From the NCBI RefSeq assembly GCF_026625865.1, contig NZ_CP113067.1:1364001-1428000 (forward strand): DNA of 64,000 nucleotides, given 5' to 3'. Shown in pieces: positions 45,081 to 53,489 of this stretch (positions are counted from its first letter, which is position 1; every line of letters begins with the position of its first letter). The position numbers were made by a program, and so were the translations under genes. Source of the stretch: Microbacterium sp. SL75 (GTDB lineage Bacteria > Actinomycetota > Actinomycetes > Actinomycetales > Microbacteriaceae). A model generated the notes under the pieces. That model had not been told where the DNA came from. It saw only the letters and a list, made by a program, of their open reading frames with translations, and did not search any database.

Positions 45081-45117
45081 GAGTGACCCCGGCGAGCGTC
45101 GCCGGCCGGTGTCACTC
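45081..45117. terminator. Bidirectional terminator between DUF6457 and lipoprotein genes
   Basis: GAGTGAC at 45081-45087 pairs with GTCACTC at 45111-45117, enclosing a GGCG/CGCC inner stem. The right arm includes the stop codon of the minus-strand lipoprotein gene. Confidence 0.65.
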
Positions 45118-45597
45118 GAAGAGGCCCGACAGCACGATCGTGCGCGCGCGAGGATCCAGGGCGACGGTTGCGCTGTGGCCCGAGGCGGAGAACAGCTCGT
45201 CGAGCGCGGGGCTGCCCTCGAAGGGGCCGGCCGGCAGTTTCGTGCGCATCCCCGATACGACCTCGTGCGGGTGCACGGACCCGAGGTCTCCCGCCGCCTG
45301 CAGAGCGTCGACCTCGGACTGTGGGATGACCGCCACAACGTCGACCCAGTACGTCGTCGGCCCCACGTCGGACGTGCCGGTCGTGCCGCCCATCCACTCG
45401 ATCGACTCCGCCGACGCGAGCTGCGGGTATCGCGTCGCGATCGGCGCGAGATCGGTGCGCAGGGTGCCGTCCCCCTGCTTCGCCGCCGAGTCGCTCGTCA
45501 TTTCGTTCCCCCTGGGGTGTTGTGAGGTGGGCGCGCAGCCCGTCATGCTCGCGACCGCGACCGCGAGAAGAGCGATCGCCAGATATCGACGCATCAT
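45112..45597 (-). CDS. Putative lipoprotein of unknown function
   Basis: A 161-residue protein with a lipoprotein signal peptide (MMRRYLAIALLAVAVASMTGC; lipobox MTGC, Cys near 21). The mature part has no family I recognise: a Ser/Asp-rich linker, then a compact alpha/beta segment (YWVDVVAVIPQSEVDALQA; LDPRARTIVLSGLF). It lies 44 bp downstream of the HTH-citrate synthase gene on the same strand and may be co-transcribed. Confidence 0.75.
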   Translation of the reverse strand: MMRRYLAIALLAVAVASMTGCAPTSQHPRGNEMTSDSAAKQGDGTLRTDLAPIATRYPQLASAESIEWMGGTTGTSDVGPTTYWVDVVAVIPQSEVDALQAAGDLGSVHPHEVVSGMRTKLPAGPFEGSPALDELFSASGHSATVALDPRARTIVLSGLFE

Positions 45598-45641
45598 CTA
45601 TCGACTTTCGTTCGGTGGGTGAAACGGGCTGAGGCGAGCGA

Positions 45642-46823
45642 TCACGGCCCCACGTACTCCCCGCGGGGACGCAGCCGCATCGCCGGCTCGGCGTACTCCG
45701 CGGCGATGTGCGCGATCCACCCTGCAACCCGCCCCAGCACGAAGATCGTGCTCGCCGCGTCCTCGGGGAGCCGGGCTCCGGATGCCAGCGCCGCGAGCGC
45801 CAGATCCACGTTGGGCCGCAACCCCGCGCGGTCGGCGACGACGTCGGACAGTCGCCGCACGGCATCCATCGTCCCTTCCCCGTCGGGCAGTGCGGCCAGC
45901 AGCGGGAACAGGGCCGTGGCCCGATCGTCGCCCCCGGCGTAGAGCGGATGACCGAAGCCCGGGATGCCGTTGCCCTCTTGCAGTGAGTCGGTCAGCGCCC
46001 TCTCGGGTTCCTGGCCACGCCGCACGCGGGTGAGCAAGCGGGCGGTGCGGGTCGCGGCCGAGATGTGCAGCGGAGAATCGGCAGCGCCGAGGGCGGCACT
46101 GACAGCGGCGTAGCCGTCGGCACGGGCCGAAGCCGCGACCCGCGCGGCGAAGGTCGACACCGCCAGGTCGTGGTCGATCAGCAGGACGAGTGCGGCGTTG
46201 ACGGCGGCGATGGTCGCCGCATCGGTCGGCGGGCCCCACGCGCTCACCAGCGAGCGCGCGACATCGGCGTGCGGGCGGCCGCCGAGGGCGACGGGCAGCC
46301 CGGTGATGAGCGACCAGCCGATGCGGTGGGCGGTGTCCGCCGAGGCGTCGTAGCGCAGCGGGTCGTCGGCGGCGAAGCCGGTCACCGCGGCGCGCAGGCG
46401 GTCCATCGATCCGGCGTGCAGGGGGAGGGCCTCGACCATCGCGCGGGCGCTGCCGATCGCGGGGTCGGGGGCGTCCACGCGCTCCGCGTCCCACAGCCAG
46501 GCCACGACCTCGGCGAAGGGCTGGTTCATCAGGTCGCGGGCGCGGCGTCCGCGGTAGAGCAGTTCGTCGTCCTCGATGTCGGCGATGTCGGTCTGCACGA
46601 TGCCGAGGGGCATGCCGGTCGTGGGGTGCGTCGGCGTCCGCGGCGCCGTGCGTCGGCGGCCCGAGGCGAAGGCCTCCACCTCGAGCGCGTCGAACGTCGA
46701 GCCGCGGGCCTCGCGCTCGCGGCGGAGAAGTCCGCGCGAGACATACGCGTACACGGTCTCGGCTTTCACGCCGAGGCGCGCGGCGACCTGGGCCGCGGAA
46801 AGACGGGGGAGGGGTGCGGTCAT
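45642..46823 (-). CDS. Citrate synthase with N-terminal helix-turn-helix domain
   Basis: A 393-residue fusion. Residues 8-52 form an excisionase/MerR-like HTH (AAQVAARLGVKAETVYAYVSRGLLRREREARG); the rest is a citrate synthase fold that condenses acetyl-CoA (or propionyl-CoA) with oxaloacetate. Catalytic residues are kept: His253 in DSPLHIS, His292 in GFGHPLY and Asp340 in RPNVDLAL, although the Gly-Gly after the first His is replaced by Ile-Ser. Start at the ATG 46823; a longer frame upstream crosses the divergent promoter and is unlikely. Divergent from a second citrate synthase, 52 bp away, with an operator-like palindrome between them. Confidence 0.88.
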   Translation of the reverse strand: MTAPLPRLSAAQVAARLGVKAETVYAYVSRGLLRREREARGSTFDALEVEAFASGRRRTAPRTPTHPTTGMPLGIVQTDIADIEDDELLYRGRRARDLMNQPFAEVVAWLWDAERVDAPDPAIGSARAMVEALPLHAGSMDRLRAAVTGFAADDPLRYDASADTAHRIGWSLITGLPVALGGRPHADVARSLVSAWGPPTDAATIAAVNAALVLLIDHDLAVSTFAARVAASARADGYAAVSAALGAADSPLHISAATRTARLLTRVRRGQEPERALTDSLQEGNGIPGFGHPLYAGGDDRATALFPLLAALPDGEGTMDAVRRLSDVVADRAGLRPNVDLALAALASGARLPEDAASTIFVLGRVAGWIAHIAAEYAEPAMRLRPRGEYVGP

Positions 46824-46875
46824 CTTGATCCGATCAACGTTGACGCTGAGACCGTCATGTTCGCACACTGAGCGC
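46824..46875. promoter_or_regulatory. Operator-promoter between the divergent citrate synthases
   Basis: TTGAT-CCG-ATCAA (46825-46837) overlaps the palindrome TCAACGTTGA (46834-46843). For the plus gene, TTGACG (46840-46845), 18 bp, CACACT (46864-46869), then 6 nt to the ATG 46876, so the palindrome covers the -35. The first palindrome touches the minus gene's start. A bound HTH protein would block both. Confidence 0.6.
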
Positions 46876-47958
46876 ATGAGCGACCTGATCGATGTGCCCC
46901 GCGGACTGAACGGCGTCGTCGCGGCCGAGACGACCATCAGCGACGTCGACGGCGAAGCCGGCGTCTACCATTACCGCGGCTTCTCGGCGGTGGAGCTGGC
47001 CCGCACGCGTTCCTTCGAAGACGTCTGGCAGCTGCTGGTGGCGGGAGAGCTGCCGGATGCCACGACCCGAGCCACCTTCGCCGCGCGCGTCTCGGCCGCG
47101 CAGGCCGACCCCGCCCTGCCCGGGCTGATCGCCGCGGTCACGGCCCGCACCGATCAGCCGCTCGCGGCACTTCGCGCGGTGTGGACGCTCGCGGCATCCG
47201 CCCGCTCGTCCGCGGCGCTTTACGACCTCGAGTCCGACGCGCGGCTCGACGAGGCGATCGCCTTCGCCGCCATGGCCCCGCTCGCTCTCGCGCCCGGGTC
47301 CTCGGGCGGTCGCGGCGTGGTGGCCGACTACCTCGAGCGCGTGACCGGGGCGGCTCCCGACGACGCCCACGTCCGGGCGCTGTCGGCCTACCTGGTCGCG
47401 GCGATGGACCACGGCTTCAACGCCTCGACCTTCACGGCCCGGGTCATCGCGTCGACGGGGGCCGACATGGCATCCTGTCTCTCCGGCGCGCTCGGCGCGC
47501 TCTCGGGGCCGTTGCACGGGGGAGCTCCGGCCCGCGCCCTCGACAGCCTCGACCGCGCGGTCGACGACCCCACCGCCTGGATCGCGGGGGAGCTCGACGC
47601 GGGGCGCCGGCTCATGGGCTTCGGGCACGCGGTGTACCGCACTGCCGATCCGCGCTCGGAGCTGCTGCGCGAGGTCGCACGCGGGCTCGGCGGCGACCGC
47701 GTGACCCAGGCGCTGGCGTTCCAAGAAGAGGCCGAGCGGCAGCTCGCGCAGCGCCGGCCCGAGCGACCGCTGCACGCCAACGTCGAGTTCTACGCGGCCG
47801 TGGTGATGGAGCAGTGCGGCATCCCGCGGGCGATGTTCACGCCCACCTTCGCTCTCGCCCGCACGATCGGCTGGACCGCGCACGTGCTCGAGCAGGCGCG
47901 GGACCCGAAGATCATCCGGCCCACGGCGCGGTACGTGGGGCCGGTGCTCGCGGGCTGA
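46876..47958 (+). CDS. Citrate synthase (type 2-like)
   Basis: A 360-residue citrate or methylcitrate synthase without the HTH domain. It begins LIDVPRGLNGVVAAETTISDVDGEAGVYHYRG, the family start. His214 lies in GPLHGGAP and His251 in GFGHAVYRTADPR; the usual catalytic Asp is Glu304 in NVEFYAAVV, as in a subgroup of actinobacterial citrate synthases. It is probably leaderless and regulated together with its divergent, HTH-bearing paralog. The two could make a hetero-oligomer; no data. Confidence 0.9.
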   Translation: MSDLIDVPRGLNGVVAAETTISDVDGEAGVYHYRGFSAVELARTRSFEDVWQLLVAGELPDATTRATFAARVSAAQADPALPGLIAAVTARTDQPLAALRAVWTLAASARSSAALYDLESDARLDEAIAFAAMAPLALAPGSSGGRGVVADYLERVTGAAPDDAHVRALSAYLVAAMDHGFNASTFTARVIASTGADMASCLSGALGALSGPLHGGAPARALDSLDRAVDDPTAWIAGELDAGRRLMGFGHAVYRTADPRSELLREVARGLGGDRVTQALAFQEEAERQLAQRRPERPLHANVEFYAAVVMEQCGIPRAMFTPTFALARTIGWTAHVLEQARDPKIIRPTARYVGPVLAG

Positions 47959-48065
47959 ATCCCGGTCCACGGGTCGCACGATCGATGCGCCGCACTCCGC
48001 TGCGGGCACCCGGCCTGTCGCGACTCGACTTCGCAGGACCGCCCTCGGCACGAGACGCGACTCCC

Positions 48066-48100
48066 GGACGAATGGTCGGATGCCGCGGACGATCGGTCGG
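48066..48100 (+). promoter_or_regulatory. Direct repeat, probable AraC-regulator site
   Basis: GGACGAATGGTCGG (48066-48079) and GGACGATCGGTCGG (48087-48100) match at 12 of 14 bases and are spaced 21 bp start to start, two helical turns. The second copy ends at the -35 position of the MFS promoter (a -10-like CAGCAT is at 48122-48127, 6 nt before the ATG). An AraC-type gene lies just downstream of the MFS gene. Confidence 0.6.
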
Positions 48101-48133
48101 GCGCAGGCGGCGGCCCCGAACCAGCATCGAAGT

Positions 48134-49330
48134 ATGACCTCGACCGCTCCCGTTCCGACCTCGCTCTCCGCCCCGCCCTCGATGCGGTACGGCGGCCTCA
48201 TCGTCGTGATGCTGCTGAGCTTCCTGCTCGTCACAGCGGAGTTCCTCCCCAACGGCGTGCTCACCGAGATGGCCGCCTCGCTCGGCATCACCCCGGGCCA
48301 AGCCGGCCAGACCGTCACGGTCACCGCCCTGGCGGGGCTTCTCGTCGCCCCGACCGTCGGGCTGCTGCTTCCCCGGCTCGACCGCCGCACGCTGCTCGTG
48401 CTGGCGGCGGCCGCGGCCGCGCTGTCGAGCCTCGTCGTCGCCATCGTGCCGAGCCTGGTGGCCATCCTCATCGCCCGGTTCCTGCTGGGGGCCGCGATCA
48501 GCGCGTTCTGGTCGATGTCGATCACGGTCGCGGCACGCCTGTCGAGCCCCGAACGCATCGGCCGCGCCGTCATGTTCGGCTCTGCCGGTCTGTCGCTGGC
48601 GACGGTGGCGGGCGTTCCCCTCGGCGTCGCCCTCAGCGAAGCGCTCGATTGGCGGCTGGCGTTCCTCCTCGTCGCCGTGGCGACCGCGGCGGTCGGCATC
48701 GCGGTGCGCGCCGTGCTGCCGCCCGTTCCGCCGGCCGCGGCGTCGAGCCTCGGTATCCTGGTCGACACTCTTCGTCGCCGGGGGGTGGCGGGCGGCATGG
48801 TCGGTCACGTGCTCGTCGTGCTCGGCCACTTTCTCGCGTACACGTACGTGCGCCTGTCGTTCGAGCGCATCCCCGACGTCGACGCGGGCACCGTCGTGCT
48901 GCTGCTCGCCCTGTTCGGGGTCGGCGGTTTCGTGGGCAACATCCTCGTCGGCATCGTCGTCGACCGCGCCTTCGCGCGTCTGGCCGTCGTCGGTCCGCTG
49001 GTCATCGCGCTCGCCGTGGCCACCGTGGTCCTGCTCCCCTCGGCGGTGGGGGTGGTCGCGGCCGCCGTGCTCGTCTGGGGCTTCTTCTTCTCGTCGTGGC
49101 TCATCATCGTGAACACCTGGGTCGGTCACCGCATGCCCGACCGTCTCGAGGCGGGCGGGAGCCTCGTCGTCACCGGCTTCCAGCTTGCGATCACGATCGC
49201 GGCCGGCCTCGGCGGCCTGCTCGTGGACGCCGCGGGGGTCGTGACGGTGGATGCCATCGGCATCCTGCTGCTCGTGATCGGTGCCGTGCTGTTCGGCCTC
49301 TCGCTGCGGCGGCGCCCTCGCGCGCGATGA
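48134..49330 (+). CDS. MFS drug/sugar efflux transporter (DHA1 type)
   Basis: A 398-residue, 12-helix MFS protein of the DHA1 group (YdhP/arabinose-efflux-like). Helix 1 reads GGLIVVMLLSFLLVTAEFLPNGVLTEMAASLGITPGQAGQTVT, and the loop 2-3 motif is LPRLDRRTLLVLA. Helix 5 has the antiporter-like GVPLGVALSEALDWRLAF. The ATG at 48134 is probably leaderless. The direct repeats upstream and the neighbouring AraC regulator suggest inducible efflux of a small metabolite or drug. Confidence 0.9.
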   Translation: MTSTAPVPTSLSAPPSMRYGGLIVVMLLSFLLVTAEFLPNGVLTEMAASLGITPGQAGQTVTVTALAGLLVAPTVGLLLPRLDRRTLLVLAAAAAALSSLVVAIVPSLVAILIARFLLGAAISAFWSMSITVAARLSSPERIGRAVMFGSAGLSLATVAGVPLGVALSEALDWRLAFLLVAVATAAVGIAVRAVLPPVPPAAASSLGILVDTLRRRGVAGGMVGHVLVVLGHFLAYTYVRLSFERIPDVDAGTVVLLLALFGVGGFVGNILVGIVVDRAFARLAVVGPLVIALAVATVVLLPSAVGVVAAAVLVWGFFFSSWLIIVNTWVGHRMPDRLEAGGSLVVTGFQLAITIAAGLGGLLVDAAGVVTVDAIGILLLVIGAVLFGLSLRRRPRAR

Positions 49331-49337
49331 CGGCGAC

Positions 49338-49363
49338 GGCCCCGCCGAAGATGCGGCGGGGCC
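49338..49363. terminator. Bidirectional terminator, MFS / araC-type gene
   Basis: GGCCCCGCCG-AAGATG-CGGCGGGGCC, a perfect 10-bp stem between two convergent stops. Confidence 0.85.
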
Positions 49364-50251
49364 TCAGGGCGTCAGCGAGCGCCGACCGCTGCGCCAGGCC
49401 GACGGGGCCACGCCGGTGTGACGGCGGAAGGCGCGGCGGAACCCCTCGTCCGAGGCGTACCCCAGGGCGCGCGAGGTCTCGGAGACGGGCGTCCCCGCGT
49501 CGAGGAGGTCTTCGGCTCGGCGCATCCGCACCGCCGTCACATACGACGCGGGTGAAGTGCCGAACACCTCCCGGAAGCGGGCGGCGAACACCGACCGCGA
49601 CATCGCGCCGAGGGCCGCGAGCTGATCGATCGTCCACTCCTTTCCGGGGTCGTCGTCGACGGCGGCCGCGACACGGGCGAGGAACGGGTCGGCGGTGCGC
49701 GGCGGCCACGAGGTCTCGTGCTCTGACGCGGCCCACGCACGCAGCGCCGACAACAGCACCGTGGTCACCATGAGCTTGCAGATGGTCTCGTCGCCCTGGC
49801 GGTCGAGCGCGGCACCGGGGGTGGGAATGCCCAGGTGGGCGGCGAGGCCGGCAGCCGCGGGTTCTGCGCGCGCGAAGCCGCTGACGAAGACGACCGGCGG
49901 TAGGGCGCGGGTGTGCACCGTCGGAACCACCTCGAGCGGAACGACGGTCACCTCGGCGCCGGACTGCGAAGCCAGCTCGAGCGAGTGGCATCCGAGCGAG
50001 ATGAAGGCGTCTCCCGTGAGCAGCGTACGTCCGCCCTCCACCGCGGTCGCCGCCCCGGAGGGCGCGTTGACCGAGCATCCCGCTCGCGCGGCGCTGAGGC
50101 CGGTGAGCTCGCCGGAGCGCACGTAGACGATCGCGGATTCGCCCTGCGCCAGCGTCGTGCTCTCGCCCATCGACAACGACCGCCGCCACGCACGACCGGG
50201 GTGCACGTCGATGTTCGACAGAGCGCTCTCGAGCGCGGCACGCGAGGTCAT
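49364..50251 (-). CDS. AraC-family transcriptional regulator
   Basis: A 295-residue activator. The N-terminal half is a cupin-like sensing domain (SMGESTTLAQGESAIVYVRSGELTGL; GDAFISLGCHS). The C-terminal third has the two AraC HTH units: WTIDQLAALGAMSRSVFAARFREVFGTSPASYVTAVRMRRAEDLL, then VSETSRALGYASDEGFRRAFRRHTGVAPSAWR. It is convergent with the MFS gene, whose promoter carries a matching direct repeat. Confidence 0.92.
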   Translation of the reverse strand: MTSRAALESALSNIDVHPGRAWRRSLSMGESTTLAQGESAIVYVRSGELTGLSAARAGCSVNAPSGAATAVEGGRTLLTGDAFISLGCHSLELASQSGAEVTVVPLEVVPTVHTRALPPVVFVSGFARAEPAAAGLAAHLGIPTPGAALDRQGDETICKLMVTTVLLSALRAWAASEHETSWPPRTADPFLARVAAAVDDDPGKEWTIDQLAALGAMSRSVFAARFREVFGTSPASYVTAVRMRRAEDLLDAGTPVSETSRALGYASDEGFRRAFRRHTGVAPSAWRSGRRSLTP

Positions 50252-50294
50252 GAGAGCGGCAACCCCGCTCGTCTCGGCGCTATTCCGAGCGTCG

Positions 50295-50666
50295 TCAGCC
50301 CAACAGTTCGAGCCCGCTGAACAGCCCGATCGTCACAGAGAGAAGACCCGCCGCCACTCCCGCGATGAACCCCGCCGCGGCGAGCTCGCGCGCCATGCGC
50401 GCATTCAGGCTAAAGATGCCGCACACGAACGAGATCAGGGCCAGCACCCACATGCCGATCTGGATCCACATCAGGTTGTCGACGTCGGCGATCGCGCTCG
50501 CCGTGGCGACGAAGAGGTACCAGGCGATGACGACCACGCCGGTGACGATCGCGACGACGGAGACGACCCGCAGGTCACCCTTCGGCGCAGGAGGGGCGGG
50601 CGGCTCGTCGCGCGGCGGGATGTCGACGGCCGGTTCCAGCGAATCGGGGAGGTCGTCGTCTGCCAT
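50295..50666 (-). CDS. Small three-helix membrane protein
   Basis: A 123-residue protein with an acidic, Pro-rich N-terminus (DDDLPDSLEPAVDIPPRDEPPAPP) and three hydrophobic helices (VVSVVAIVTGVVVIAWYLFVA; MWIQIGMWVLALISFVCGIFS; AAGFIAGVAAGLLSVTIGLFSG). The layout resembles DUF4190-type proteins but no family is certain. Good GGGAGG ribosome site. Confidence 0.7.
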   Translation of the reverse strand: MADDDLPDSLEPAVDIPPRDEPPAPPAPKGDLRVVSVVAIVTGVVVIAWYLFVATASAIADVDNLMWIQIGMWVLALISFVCGIFSLNARMARELAAAGFIAGVAAGLLSVTIGLFSGLELLG

Positions 50667-50749
50667 GTCTCGATCCTCCCAGGTCGTGAGGCTTTTCGGC
50701 GAGGTCTTGACGGGCCTCGCCGCGGGCGACCGCGTCTAGGCTCGAGGGG

Positions 50750-51499
50750 ATGAGAACCGTCGGAGTCGACCTCGCCGCCGGAGCCCCCGGCACGGCCCTC
50801 GCCGAGATGCACTGGGCCGATGGCGCGGCCCGGCTCACGCGGCTCGAGATCGGGATCCAGGATGCCGACATCGTGGCATCCGTCCGCTCCGGCGACGTGT
50901 GGCTCGGGGTGGACTGCCCGCTCGGCTGGCCCGACGCCTTCGTCGACTTCGTGCAGGCGCACCACGCCGGCGCGGCCCCGACGCTCGGCCCGGTCGACGG
51001 AGGCGCGGACTGGCGGCGCACGCTCGTCTACCGCCACACCGACCACGTGGTGCGCGAGCGCATCGGGCGCTGGCCGCTGAGCGTCTCGACCGACCGCCTG
51101 GGCGTGACGGCGCTGCGGGGCGCCGGCCTCTTGCGACGGTTGGCCGAGGCCGGGTTCCCGGTCGACCGCGCGGCCGAGGGGCGCCTGTTCGAGGTGTATC
51201 CCGGCGGATCGCTGCGCCTGTGGGGCTTCGACACGAGCGGATACCGAGTCGATGCGGCCCGCCGGGCGATCCTGCTCGACGCGCTGACCGAGCGCGCCCC
51301 GTGGCTCGACCTCGGCGGATTCGGCCCCCTCGCCGTCGCGAAGGCCGATGCCTTCGATGCCGTCGTCGCCGCCCTGGCCACGCGCGCCGGAGCCCTCGGG
51401 TCGTTCGAGCGCCCGGCATCCGCAATGCTCCCCGTCGCTCAGCGCGAGGGGTGGGTCGTGCTGCCGGACGGGCCTCTCGAGGAGCTGGTGGCGACTTAG
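50750..51499 (+). CDS. DUF429 family protein
   Basis: A 249-residue protein with an RNase H-like start (MRTVGVDLAAGAPGTALAEM; GVDCPLGWPDAFVDFV), RRTLVYRHTDHVVRE, GRLFEVYPGGSLRLWG, and VAKADAFDAVVAALAT, all DUF429 blocks. Members are suspected nucleases but none is characterised well. TAGGCT (50737-50742) lies 7 nt before the ATG, suggesting a leaderless message. Confidence 0.85.
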   Translation: MRTVGVDLAAGAPGTALAEMHWADGAARLTRLEIGIQDADIVASVRSGDVWLGVDCPLGWPDAFVDFVQAHHAGAAPTLGPVDGGADWRRTLVYRHTDHVVRERIGRWPLSVSTDRLGVTALRGAGLLRRLAEAGFPVDRAAEGRLFEVYPGGSLRLWGFDTSGYRVDAARRAILLDALTERAPWLDLGGFGPLAVAKADAFDAVVAALATRAGALGSFERPASAMLPVAQREGWVVLPDGPLEELVAT

Positions 51500-51508
51500 G
51501 CTGGCGGC

Positions 51509-52582
51509 ATGTGGGGCGATCGCGGGGCGAAAGCGGCAGACAAGCGCGTGCAGCGCTTCCTCGAGGATTACGACGCGCAGTGGCGGCGTGCAGCGCCAGC
51601 CTTCGAGGATCGGTCCACACGGCGCAACGCATTCTCCGAGTGGCGAGAACTCGTCGTCCCGCTGACGCGTGATCACGTGGTGGGGGAGCACGTTCGCTTG
51701 GACTCCTCGTTCGGTACGCCGCCGGGCTACGGGGTCGCGGTGGAACGGATCGTGCGTTCCGAGGTCGAGGGCGATCGCGCGTTCGTCCTGACCGAGATGA
51801 TCGACTCGCCGACGCGGCAGAAGCACGAGTACGTTCTCGAGCGCGAAGGGCGCGGGTGGAAGATCAGCGCCATCGAACAGCACTTCGACGACCCCCGCAC
51901 TCCCTTCGCCGATGCGGCACAGGCCCGGGCGCTCGCCGCCGAGGCGGCACCGGACACCTCTCTCGACGAGGTGCCCGACGAACAGCGAACCCTCGACGAG
52001 GTGCGCAACTTCACCGAGCGCTCGGTCGTGCACCGGCGCAGCGGAGAGGAGTCGGAGGTACGCGTCTCGCCCGCGGGAACCCTGGTGACGACGTCGGGTG
52101 TGCTCGCCGTGCTCGACTTCGGATACGACAACGACGACGCGCGACCCCTGGCCCGCAGCGTGGCCCCGGGGGCGTACCCGGTCGAAAGAGTGACCGGTTT
52201 CGGCCGCAACGCCGCCCTGCGGGTGCGTTTCAGCGATCGGATGCCGGTGACCTGGCATCCCGCCGATCTGCCGTCCGGCCCGGGGCACTTCTTCGGCGTC
52301 GACGCGGGCTGCGCGTGCATCGTCGATCTTCCCGCGTACGCGACCATGAGCCGGCGGGCCAAGGCCGCGGCCTTCACCGAGTACATGTACGCGCCCTCGC
52401 CGAGCGTCCAGGAGGTCGGTCTCGGGCCGTCCGACGTGGGCATCGTCGCGGAGTCCGGGTACGGCGACGGTCAGTACCCGGTGTACTGGGGGATCGACGA
52501 GACGGGCGCGGTCGCACAGCTCGTCGTCGACTTCCTGGTGCTCGTCACCGCGGACGAAGAGGGGAACCTGCGGCACCTGTGA
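51509..52582 (+). CDS. NTF2-fold immunity-like domain fused to DUF4241
   Basis: A 357-residue two-domain protein. Residues about 15-125 (FLEDYDAQWRRAAPAFEDRSTRRNAFSEWRELVVPLTRDHVV ... REGRGWKISAIEQHFDDPRTPF) look like an NTF2-fold domain of polymorphic-toxin immunity proteins. The C-terminal half is DUF4241 (GTLVTTSGVLAVLDFGYD; DAGCACIVD; ESGYGDGQYPVYWGID), a family found with immunity or stress genes. No toxin gene is adjacent, so it would be an orphan. A -10-like TAGGCT is 6 nt before the ATG. Confidence 0.7.
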   Translation: MWGDRGAKAADKRVQRFLEDYDAQWRRAAPAFEDRSTRRNAFSEWRELVVPLTRDHVVGEHVRLDSSFGTPPGYGVAVERIVRSEVEGDRAFVLTEMIDSPTRQKHEYVLEREGRGWKISAIEQHFDDPRTPFADAAQARALAAEAAPDTSLDEVPDEQRTLDEVRNFTERSVVHRRSGEESEVRVSPAGTLVTTSGVLAVLDFGYDNDDARPLARSVAPGAYPVERVTGFGRNAALRVRFSDRMPVTWHPADLPSGPGHFFGVDAGCACIVDLPAYATMSRRAKAAAFTEYMYAPSPSVQEVGLGPSDVGIVAESGYGDGQYPVYWGIDETGAVAQLVVDFLVLVTADEEGNLRHL

Positions 52583-52647
52583 GGCGACCGGCCGCGTGAT
52601 GGTGCGGTCGGCCTCTTGCGGTCGTCTCGCAGGGGCCGTTGCGTTGC

Positions 52648-52848
52648 TCAGATCGAACTGCGCCGCTGACTCAGAGCGGCAGCCGGAGCCGCCGCGATGA
52701 GCGCGGCGATGAGGAGCAGGGCGCCGGTATCGCCGTGAACGGTGAGCATCGCGAGCCCTGACAAGCCGAGGACCAACACGGAGGTCCACAGGAGGAACAC
52801 CGCTGCGGCACCCGTCCAGACCGGTTGCTGATTCAGATCGGTTCGCAC
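52648..52848 (-). CDS. Small two-helix membrane protein (66 aa)
   Basis: From the GTG at 52848 (GAGG spaced 4-5 nt): a short polar N-terminus, two hydrophobic segments (WTGAAAVFLLWTSVLVLGLSGLAML; GALLLIAALIAAAPAAAL), and a basic C-terminus (SQRRSSI). A longer frame upstream (to 53055) is not supported by composition. Function unknown. Confidence 0.6.
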   Translation of the reverse strand: MRTDLNQQPVWTGAAAVFLLWTSVLVLGLSGLAMLTVHGDTGALLLIAALIAAAPAAALSQRRSSI

Positions 52849-53072
52849 GGTGCCTCGCCTTCGGGCTCTCGTAGAGGAGGAGGTGTCGCATATCGACGCG
52901 GCGCCTTCGCCGATCGCCGCTCGATACGGGCCAGCATAACCGGGGCCAGGTCCCCCGAATGGGGGACATTGTGCGGCGAGTCGCGGAGCGGTATAGGCGA
53001 GCCGTGATGCCGTTCCGCCCGGCCCGTCGGCTAGTTCCGGGCATGCTGCCCACAACGAAAGTTGGAGGCGCC
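52849..53072. other. Gap of 224 bp without a gene
   Basis: Nothing convincing is visible here. It marks the transition to the lower-GC patch on its right and may hold the promoter of the 66-residue membrane protein. Confidence 0.4.
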
Positions 53073-53489
53073 TTACTCGGACGTAGCGGTGCTGTCGAAG
53101 TATTCCTGCACATCGGCTCTGTCGCCTTCGCTGAGGGAATGCCCGACGTACTCGATCACGATCCAGTTCGACCGGTAGGAGCCAGACGACGTGGCGGCGA
53201 ACGCTACCGCATCGTCAATGCTGCTGAACTTCCGGTACGACGCATACGTCGCGCTGTAGCCCTGAACGCACCCAGCAACGTCACGGCAGAGCTTCTCGGT
53301 CGCCTCCTCGTAGCCGTTCAGCGCGCGAAATTGCGAGCTGGAGTGAGCGAAGTCGCCGAGGTTAATGTCTTGTCGGGTGTCCCGGGTTGCCATCATGACG
53401 AGGAGAACGGCCAGCATCGCGGTGATCGCTACGCCAGCAGTCACACCCGTAGCAATCAGCGCGGCGCGCTGTGACCTGACTCGATTCAC
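53073..53489 (-). CDS. Membrane-anchored protein coupled to the DUF2599 gene
   Basis: A 138-residue protein with one N-terminal helix (AALIATGVTAGVAITAMLAVLLVMM) after a basic MNRVRSQR, and an extracytoplasmic domain carrying two cysteines (LCRDVAGC) that could form a disulfide. Not recognised. The GTG at 53489 overlaps the stop of the upstream secreted protein gene (GTGA), so both are made together. Base composition is lower in GC than flanking genes. Confidence 0.75.
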   Translation of the reverse strand: MNRVRSQRAALIATGVTAGVAITAMLAVLLVMMATRDTRQDINLGDFAHSSSQFRALNGYEEATEKLCRDVAGCVQGYSATYASYRKFSSIDDAVAFAATSSGSYRSNWIVIEYVGHSLSEGDRADVQEYFDSTATSE

